From: Lentisphaerae bacterium RIFOXYA12_64_32
GTDB lineage: Bacteria > Verrucomicrobiota > Lentisphaeria > Oligosphaerales > YB12-FULL-65-16
Assembly: GCA_001803235.1 (NCBI GenBank)
Contig: MHBL01000148.1
Coordinates: 67,392-104,027 of the forward strand
Reading direction: 5' to 3'
DNA: 36,636 nt
Position 1 is the first letter of the stretch, and each line of letters opens with the position of its first letter. The notes below the pieces were generated by a model, which saw only the letters and a program-made list of their open reading frames with translations, was not told the origin of the DNA and did not search any database. Position numbers and translations under genes: made by a program. Positions 31,430 through 36,636 of the stretch are shown piece after piece.

Positions 31430-34198
31430 ATGCAAGGGCGATGCCTTTTCGGAGTGACGATGACCGCAGCAGCCGGGCTGTGCCTGCTGGGCGCCGCGAC
31501 CTCATGCATGTCGGAGCGCGCGGCGGTGCCGCCCCAGGCGGACTTCCACGTGTCGACGCAGGGCAATGACGCCTGGTCCGGGACGCTGGCGGCGCCGACG
31601 CCGGACCTCACGGACGGGCCGTTTGCCTCGCTGGTGCGGGCGCAGCAGGCGGTGCGTGCGAAGCGCCAGGCGGCCGCGGCCACCGCGCCGATCACCGTGC
31701 TGGTGCGCGGCGGCACGTATGGACTCGACACGCCACTGGTCTTCGGCCCCGAGGACAGCGGCACCGCTGCCGCACCAACGGTGATCGCCGCCTGGCCGGA
31801 CGAGAAACCCGTGTTCAGCGGCGGCCGCGCCATCACCGGCTGGCAACCGGGTGCGGACGGGGTTTGGACGGTCGAGATCCCTGAGGTCAAATCGGGGCAG
31901 TGGTACTTCACGCAACTGTTCGTGAACGACGCACGGCGCCAGCGCGCGCGGACTCCGAACACGGGTTTCTTCCGCATCGACGACACGCTCGTGCCCATGA
32001 CCGACCGGGACCGGGCAAAGGCGCCGAAAGAGACCAAGACCGGGTTCCGCTTCGCCGCGGGCGATGTGCGGCGCTGGGATGGCTGGGAAGACATGCAGGT
32101 GGTCCTGTTCCACTCGTGGACGGCATCGATCCACTGGGTGGCAGACGTGAACGAGGCGGAGCGGACACTGCAGTTCACCGCCCCAACCGGCTGGCCGGTC
32201 GCGTACTGGGAGCCGAAACCGCGCTACTACATCGAGAACGTCCGCGCCGCTCTGGACCAGCCGGGCGAGTGGTACCTGGACCGCAAATCGGGCGTGCTGT
32301 CGTACATGCCGATGCCGGGTGAGACGCCGGCGAGCGTCACCGCGGTGGCGCCGGTGCTGCCGATGCTGGTCGAGTTCCGGAGCGAACCCGCGCTGGGGCT
32401 GTGGACGGAACACATCACGTTGCGCGGGCTCGCCTTCCACCACACGGCATGGGAACTGCCGCACGACCAGGCGCACGACGGCCAGGCGGCGGTCAATGCC
32501 GGTGCGGCGGTGCGCGCGAAGGGCCTGCGGAACGGTACGTTGGAGCAGGTCGAGATCGCGCACGTGGGCGCGTACGGGCTGTGGCTGGCGCGCGGCTGCC
32601 AAGACAACCGCGTGGCGCAGTGCGAACTCCGCGACCTCGGCGCGGGCGGCGTTATGATTGGCGAGACGGGCAGTCCGGCGAGCGACGCAGAAGCCGCGGC
32701 GCGCAATGTGGTCGACAACTGCTTCATCCACGACGGCGGGCACGTGTACCGGGCCGGGATCGGCGCCTGGATCGGCCGCAGCAGTTACAATCAATTGACA
32801 CACAATGAGATATGCGACTTCGAATACTCCGGCGTGTCCGTCGGCTGGAGCTGGGGCTACGCGGCATCCTCCGCCAATCACAACCTGGTCGAGTACAATC
32901 ACATTCATCACTTGGGCCAGGGACTGTTGAGCGACATGGGCGGGATCTACACGCTCGGGGTGTCGCCCGGCACCGTACTGCGCGGCAACGTCATTCACGA
33001 CGTGCACGCCTACAGCTACGGCGGCTGGGGTCTGTACACCGACGAGGGCAGTACGGATATCCTCATGGAGAAGAACGTGGTGTACGACACCAAGTCGGGC
33101 GGGTTCCACCAGCACTACGGCAAAGAGAACATCGTGCGTCACAACATCCTGGCGTTCGCGATGGAGTCAGAGGTGATCCGGTCGCGGCAGGAGGAGCACA
33201 TCTCGTTCACGTTCGAGCAGAACATCGTGCTGACCGACAACGGGCTGCCGCTGGGCGGGAACTGGTCAAACGGCAACTTCCGTCTGAACCGCAATCTGTA
33301 CTGGGACGTGAAAGGCAATGAGTTGGTGTTCGCCGGCATGGATTTGACCGAGTGGCGCGAGTCCGGGCAGGACCATGATTCCGTGGTTGCCGACCCGCTG
33401 TTCGTGGACGCGGAGAAGCGCGATTTCCGACTGAAGAAGGGTTCGCCGGCCGCAGCGCTCGGGATCGAACCGCTCGAGGACGTGAGCAAGGCGGGACTTT
33501 ACGGCGACGCCGAATGGACGCGCCGCGCGCTGGCCGTGCCGCACCGCGCCGTGGACCCGGTCATGCAGGAACCGAAGCTGCCCAAGCCGGCGCCCGACCT
33601 GATCGCGGACGACTTCGAGGACACGCCGGTCGGCGAACCTGCGAAGATCGCGCGCACCAGCGGCGAGCACAAGGGCGCCAGCATCCGCGTGACGGACGAG
33701 ACGGCCGCGGCGGGCGGCAAGCATTCTCTGAAGTTCGTCGATGCGGCCGGACTGGATCACGAATGGCAACCGCACCTTGCGTACACTGGCGGCTGGCGGC
33801 GCGGCACAGTGTGCGGCGCGTTCGATGTGCGTCTGGAACCGGGCGCGATCCTGTGGCACGAGTGGCGCGACAACGCGAATCCGTACCTGGTCGGGCCATC
33901 GCTGCACTTCATGGGCGATGGGCAGGTCCGAGCCGGCAAGCAGGACCTGGTGAAGGTGCCGTTATCGACCTGGTGTCACGTCGAGATCCGGACCACGCTG
34001 GGCAAGGCCGCCACGGGCACGTACGACCTGACGCTCACGGTCGCGGGCACTGAACCGCAGCGCTTCCCTGGCCTGCCGTGCGGCAAGCCGGAGTGGCGGA
34101 GTCTGGACTGGTTCGGCTTCGTCAGCGAAGCGACGGAGAAGACGATTCTGTACGTCGACAACGTCCGCTTCGCGGTGGAGAAGAAGCCGACGCCGTGA
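31430..34198 (+). CDS. Secreted right-handed parallel beta-helix protein
   Basis: A 922-residue exported protein. ATG 31430 follows GGAGAGGAG; the frame runs further upstream but only through tandem repeats. The N-terminus is a signal peptide, possibly a lipoprotein (GAATSCMS). Residues ~35-75 (DFHVSTQGNDAWSGTLAAP, then GPFASLVRAQQAVR) are the classical opening of large beta-helix/DUF1565 proteins. The middle (about 370-640) has PbH1-type turns: NRVAQCELRDLGAGGVMIGE, NQLTHNEICDFEYSGVSVG, NLVEYNHIHHLGQGLLSDMG, EKNVVYDTKSGGFHQHYG. The last ~220 residues (from DLIADDFEDTPVGEPAK) resemble a concanavalin-like lectin domain. Related proteins include polysaccharide lyases and glycosidases; substrate unknown. 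Confidence 0.85.
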   Translation: MQGRCLFGVTMTAAAGLCLLGAATSCMSERAAVPPQADFHVSTQGNDAWSGTLAAPTPDLTDGPFASLVRAQQAVRAKRQAAAATAPITVLVRGGTYGLDTPLVFGPEDSGTAAAPTVIAAWPDEKPVFSGGRAITGWQPGADGVWTVEIPEVKSGQWYFTQLFVNDARRQRARTPNTGFFRIDDTLVPMTDRDRAKAPKETKTGFRFAAGDVRRWDGWEDMQVVLFHSWTASIHWVADVNEAERTLQFTAPTGWPVAYWEPKPRYYIENVRAALDQPGEWYLDRKSGVLSYMPMPGETPASVTAVAPVLPMLVEFRSEPALGLWTEHITLRGLAFHHTAWELPHDQAHDGQAAVNAGAAVRAKGLRNGTLEQVEIAHVGAYGLWLARGCQDNRVAQCELRDLGAGGVMIGETGSPASDAEAAARNVVDNCFIHDGGHVYRAGIGAWIGRSSYNQLTHNEICDFEYSGVSVGWSWGYAASSANHNLVEYNHIHHLGQGLLSDMGGIYTLGVSPGTVLRGNVIHDVHAYSYGGWGLYTDEGSTDILMEKNVVYDTKSGGFHQHYGKENIVRHNILAFAMESEVIRSRQEEHISFTFEQNIVLTDNGLPLGGNWSNGNFRLNRNLYWDVKGNELVFAGMDLTEWRESGQDHDSVVADPLFVDAEKRDFRLKKGSPAAALGIEPLEDVSKAGLYGDAEWTRRALAVPHRAVDPVMQEPKLPKPAPDLIADDFEDTPVGEPAKIARTSGEHKGASIRVTDETAAAGGKHSLKFVDAAGLDHEWQPHLAYTGGWRRGTVCGAFDVRLEPGAILWHEWRDNANPYLVGPSLHFMGDGQVRAGKQDLVKVPLSTWCHVEIRTTLGKAATGTYDLTLTVAGTEPQRFPGLPCGKPEWRSLDWFGFVSEATEKTILYVDNVRFAVEKKPTP

Positions 34199-34364
34199 GG
34201 CGGCGGCTCCGGGAAAGTAGGGCAAGGCTCCCGTCTTGCCGAGTCCGTCTTGCGTTCCAGTGTCGTGCTGCTGCTACGGTGTGAAGTCAGCGAGCAAGGC
34301 TGGAGCCATGCTCTACCTCGCCGGAGGTCCGGGGCCAGGCGAGGCGGGAAGCGAGGAGTTGACA
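34199..34364. other. Short spacer with a dispersed repeat copy
   Basis: No gene is seen. Bases 34294-34320 are a second copy of the GCAAGGCTGGAGCC repeat also found inside the DUF4105 gene. Confidence 0.5.
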
Positions 34365-34706
34365 CTACTCGTGTTCGAGGAGATGCTCGACCTGCTCGAC
34401 GAGTGGCGGGAGTTCCTTCTGGAGAATGGTCCAGAGGATGTCGAAGTCAACGCTGTCGTAGCCATGGATCAGGCGATTGCGCAGGGCGGCGATCTGTGGC
34501 CAGGGAACCTGCGGACACAGACTGCGCGCCGTGTCAGACGTGCGTGCCGCGGCTTCGCCAACGATCTCGAGGAGACGGACCAGAGACAGATTGAGGAGTC
34601 GGTCACGGTCCAAGTCTTCGCGCGTCCTGCCGGCGACGAGCGCGATGGCCTCACGTCCGTGGTCCCGCATGTGCAGCAATCGTGTTCGGTCCTTGTCAGG
34701 CAGCAT
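34365..34706 (-). CDS. HEPN-domain (DUF86-like) RNase toxin
   Basis: A 113-residue all-helical protein. The start at 34706 (MLPDKDRTRLLHMRDHGREA) is typical for DUF86/HEPN; a longer frame upstream only mirrors the MNT gene in another frame. The catalytic R-x4-H motif is R76-N-R-L-I-H81, followed by GYDSVDFDILW, the usual 'HxY-x-x-V-D' context, so the RNase site is intact. It overlaps the MNT gene by 11 bases. In such modules the HEPN protein is the toxin. Confidence 0.88.
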   Translation of the reverse strand: MLPDKDRTRLLHMRDHGREAIALVAGRTREDLDRDRLLNLSLVRLLEIVGEAAARTSDTARSLCPQVPWPQIAALRNRLIHGYDSVDFDILWTILQKELPPLVEQVEHLLEHE

Positions 34707-34992
34707 AGGCGACCTCCGCTGAAGCCAATGCTTGGTCGCGGAAGTAGGGGCTGAGGAACCCCGGAGTGTTGAGATCCACCGTGCGGCCCAGCAGAGCCGA
34801 GAGTTCATCCTGCATGGAGAAGAACGCCAGGCCGGGGCAACAGCCCGGCTCGAATTCGACCAACACATCCACGTCGCTGTCCGGGCCGAAGTTCTCGCTG
34901 ATCACTGACCCGAAGAACGCGAGCCGTCGGATGCGGTTGCGCCGGCAAAACTCGGCAATCGCCTCACGCGGTACTGTGATCCGGATGCTCAT
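34696..34992 (-). CDS. MNT-domain nucleotidyltransferase antitoxin
   Basis: A 98-residue MNT protein with G28-S29 and D40-x-D42 (FFGSVISENFGPDSDVDVLVEF region), so the pol-beta-type active site is complete. The start at 34992 (MSIRITVPREAIAEF) is preferred; the frame extends 13 residues further with non-typical sequence. It precedes the HEPN toxin gene with an 11-base overlap, the standard order, and probably AMPylates it. Compared with the MNT at 1626-1922, the sequences are clearly different, so this is an independent module. Confidence 0.87.
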   Translation of the reverse strand: MSIRITVPREAIAEFCRRNRIRRLAFFGSVISENFGPDSDVDVLVEFEPGCCPGLAFFSMQDELSALLGRTVDLNTPGFLSPYFRDQALASAEVAYAA

Positions 34993-35549
34993 CGTGTGTC
35001 TCGTGCGGCTGGGGCCCCGAGCACCCCGCACCGCTGTGACCTCTGGACGTCGCCACCACTCACCTCATGACCCCATGGCCACCTGCCCGTAACGTCATGT
35101 GACCTCTTGTCGTACTTAAGTTAGACGTACATCGTCTCGGTTTCCACCCCGACGGGCACGCGAGGTGTATCGCGGCCGTCGCGGGCGGTGAACCGCAGCG
35201 CTTTCCTGGCCTGCCGTGCGGCAGATCAGGTCAGAGCCGAGCGACGAGCGGTGGCGGGACCGGCCCCTGTCCGATTCGTCCGTTGTCCCTCAGAACCGCG
35301 GCTACACACACCGGGCCATGGCGTGACCGCACGCGCAGTGGCTCGGCGCGTCCCGCGCCGAAGCGGGGTGCGCCGGCTGGCTCTGTGCGGCGACATGTCC
35401 GCCAGAGCCAGAGCGACGGCGGAAGCTGCTCGCGCGACGACGGATCCCCGGCCGAGGACCTCGGTCCGGGACGGTCCCGAGGCACCCTGCCGCAGCCCCG
35501 GAGGTCCCGCGCCACTGTCGGTCTGCGCGCTGTCCGGAGCTCCCGCGCT
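34993..35549. other. Gene-free stretch with a duplicated beta-helix gene fragment
   Basis: About 560 bases with no credible gene on either strand; open frames are Arg/Pro-rich shadows. Bases 35178-35223 repeat 34040-34085, the 3' end of the beta-helix gene, with three mismatches in 46. An AT-richer patch occurs near 35109-35130. The region probably contains a decayed piece of a paralogue. Confidence 0.6.
35178..35223 (+). repeat. 46-bp copy of the beta-helix gene 3' region
   Basis: Direct repeat of 34040-34085 (43 of 46 bases identical). Original and copy flank the MNT-HEPN module. Confidence 0.75.
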
Positions 35550-36290
35550 TCACTCCAGATAGTGGATCCGTTCGCGGTTTTCGGCGAGCAGGCGGGCGTT
35601 GTGTGCGTCGCCGCCGTCGATGTTGGCGCTCACGTAGACGGGGGGCGTGACGCCGCGCGCGACCAGGCGCGCGACTGTCTCGACGACCAGCGCGTTGGCA
35701 ATGGCGCAACCGGTGACGGTCGAAAGCGGTCCGACCTTCTGCGCGAACCCCGGGATCGCGACCGCCGCGTCGCCCTCCGGCGCGCCGTTGTCCAGCACCA
35801 GGTCGCACAAGTCCTTGAGCTTCTTCCCGGACGGGTGCCGGCTCGAGACGGCATCAGAGTAGGCCAAGGCCGTAATACCGATGATCTTCATGCCTTTCTC
35901 GCGCGCCGCCAGGGCGAGGTCGATCACGACCGCGTTGCGGCCGGACGTCGACGTGATGAGCAGCACGTCGTTGGCGGCGGCTGGGACGGACCCGAGCAGT
36001 TCGCGGCCGAACCCGGGCAGGCGCTCAAGGCGCGAGGTCATCGGCAAGGGCCGCACGAACAGGTTCATGCCGTGCGGGTAGATCGGGTTCACGAGCATGA
36101 GGCCGCCGGTGCGGTAGACCAACTCCTCGGTGATCATGAACGAGTGCGAAGCACCGAACGAGTAGATCGTCTTCTTGTCCACGATCGCGGCAACAAACAG
36201 GTCCGCCCCCGCGGCGATCGCGCCGGCCTGCGATGCGGCAACCTGCTCCAGGGCTTTCACGGCAGCGGCGAAATAGGTCGTGGAGTTCAT
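35550..36290 (-). CDS. SIS-domain sugar isomerase-like protein (UPF0309 type)
   Basis: A 246-residue cytoplasmic protein. Its ATG is preceded on the minus strand by GAAGGACAG. SIS fold motifs are DKKTIYSFGASHSFMITEEL near residue 38 (phosphosugar-binding loop), DVLLITSTSGRNAVVIDLAL near residue 108 and KIIGITALAY near 134. Family members bind or isomerise phosphosugars; length and order match the stand-alone UPF0309 group, often next to sugar-catabolic genes. The conserved LTVTGCAIANALVVETVA helix near the end supports it. It is followed by nothing recognisable in this window. Confidence 0.85.
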   Translation of the reverse strand: MNSTTYFAAAVKALEQVAASQAGAIAAGADLFVAAIVDKKTIYSFGASHSFMITEELVYRTGGLMLVNPIYPHGMNLFVRPLPMTSRLERLPGFGRELLGSVPAAANDVLLITSTSGRNAVVIDLALAAREKGMKIIGITALAYSDAVSSRHPSGKKLKDLCDLVLDNGAPEGDAAVAIPGFAQKVGPLSTVTGCAIANALVVETVARLVARGVTPPVYVSANIDGGDAHNARLLAENRERIHYLE

Positions 36291-36317
36291 GGTGTGCTGT
36301 CCTTCGGTTGGGAGACG

Positions 36318-36458
36318 GGGGTTCGGGGTTCAGGGGGCAGGATTCGGGGGTCGGGGGTCAGGAGAAGCGATACATTGTGGATCGCCCGCGTCTCGCGGGC
36401 TGAACCGTCGCCGGGTGTGTCCCTGCGCACGACCGCGTTCGGAGTTCAGGGTTCAGGG
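36318..36458 (-). repeat. Degenerate heptamer runs upstream of SIS gene
   Basis: On the minus strand, 36318-36362 reads as a 7-base-period series (CTGACCC, CCGACCC, CCGAATC, CTGCCCC, CTGAACC, CCGAACC). 36437-36458 holds three more units (CCCTGAA, CCCTGAA, CTCCGAA). These have the same period as the array at the end of the window and the inserts in the DUF4105 gene. Confidence 0.75.
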
Positions 36459-36509
36459 CACATCGGACGGATCGGACATGCCGGCCACACTCACCGCCCG
36501 CAGGCCGCC

Positions 36510-36627
36510 GACACCCGACACCCGACACCCGACACCTGACACCTGACACCTGACACCTGACACCTGACACCTGACACCTGACACCTGATTACTGATTACT
36601 GATTACTGATTACTGATTACTGATTAC
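36510..36627 (+). repeat. Perfect heptamer tandem array, two unit types
   Basis: 36510-36586 is exactly 11 units: three GACACCC then eight GACACCT. At 36587 the unit switches without loss of phase to GATTACT, for five full units plus six bases. The array runs to 9 bases before the window end. No spacers occur, so it is not a CRISPR array. Confidence 0.95.
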
Positions 36628-36636
36628 GGCCCCCTG

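Noticed and set aside
35302..35808. Minus- and plus-strand Arg-rich frames near the SIS gene
   Set aside because: Low-complexity frames overlapping the well-supported SIS gene or the gene-free stretch, with no start signals.
36510..36627. CRISPR-like array
   Set aside because: Seven-base units repeated without spacers; a simple tandem repeat.

Overview
The window is GC-rich and comes from a Gram-negative (diderm) bacterium: it encodes a LolA-like carrier, several lipoproteins, a LpxL/HtrB-type acyltransferase and an MMPL exporter. The palindromic and heptameric 'text-like' repeats between and inside genes, the large secreted parallel beta-helix protein and the DUF3015-DUF4105 pair suggest the PVC superphylum (Kiritimatiellota/Verrucomicrobiota-like). 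That placement is an impression from repeat style and gene content, not a phylogenetic result.

Layout. (1) 1-2800: an accessory edge of very small genes (DUF4160-like/DUF2442-like pair, another ATGA-coupled small pair, and an MNT nucleotidyltransferase with a HEPN partner cut to 30 codons), then about 800 bp without a recognisable gene. (2) 2816-19075: a co-directional, mostly overlapping gene train for a type II fatty-acid/polyketide system: ketoreductase, ketosynthase (KS), phytoene-desaturase-like FAD enzyme, KS, ACP, PlsC acyltransferase, PaaK-like ligase, SPASM radical SAM enzyme, lipoprotein, hotdog dehydratase, LolA-like protein, MMPL exporter, DUF3261-like lipoprotein, second hotdog dehydratase, 4HBT thioesterase, KS and a Cys-less KS-like protein. 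(3) 19076-19435: an intergenic region dominated by nested palindromes. (4) 19436-27086: a second train with two B12-type radical SAM enzymes, GT2+DUF2062 glycosyltransferase, LpxL-like acyltransferase, ACP, KS, Cys-less KS-like protein and a small lipoprotein. (5) 27281-36636: a secreted small protein, a MITE-like element with a 9-bp target duplication, DUF3015 and DUF4105 proteins (the latter with two in-frame repeat insertions), a beta-helix protein, a second MNT-HEPN module, a SIS-domain protein, and heptamer tandem arrays at the end.

How it works together (inference). Regions 2 and 4 look like one pathway of about 24 kb. The core (KS, KS-like partners, ketoreductase, two dehydratases, two ACPs, thioesterase, ligase, LolA/MMPL/DUF3261, GT2 and LPLAT) is the parts list of aryl-polyene/flexirubin-type highly reducing type II PKS clusters, whose products are polyene acids attached to an outer-membrane lipid. 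No aromatic ammonia-lyase is visible, and a desaturase-like flavoenzyme plus three radical SAM enzymes are added. The likely product is therefore a modified, perhaps cyclised or C-methylated, polyene or unusual lipid acyl chain. The two dehydratase-like hotdog proteins each retain only one, and opposite, half of the FabZ His/Glu catalytic dyad, which suggests an obligate heterodimer.
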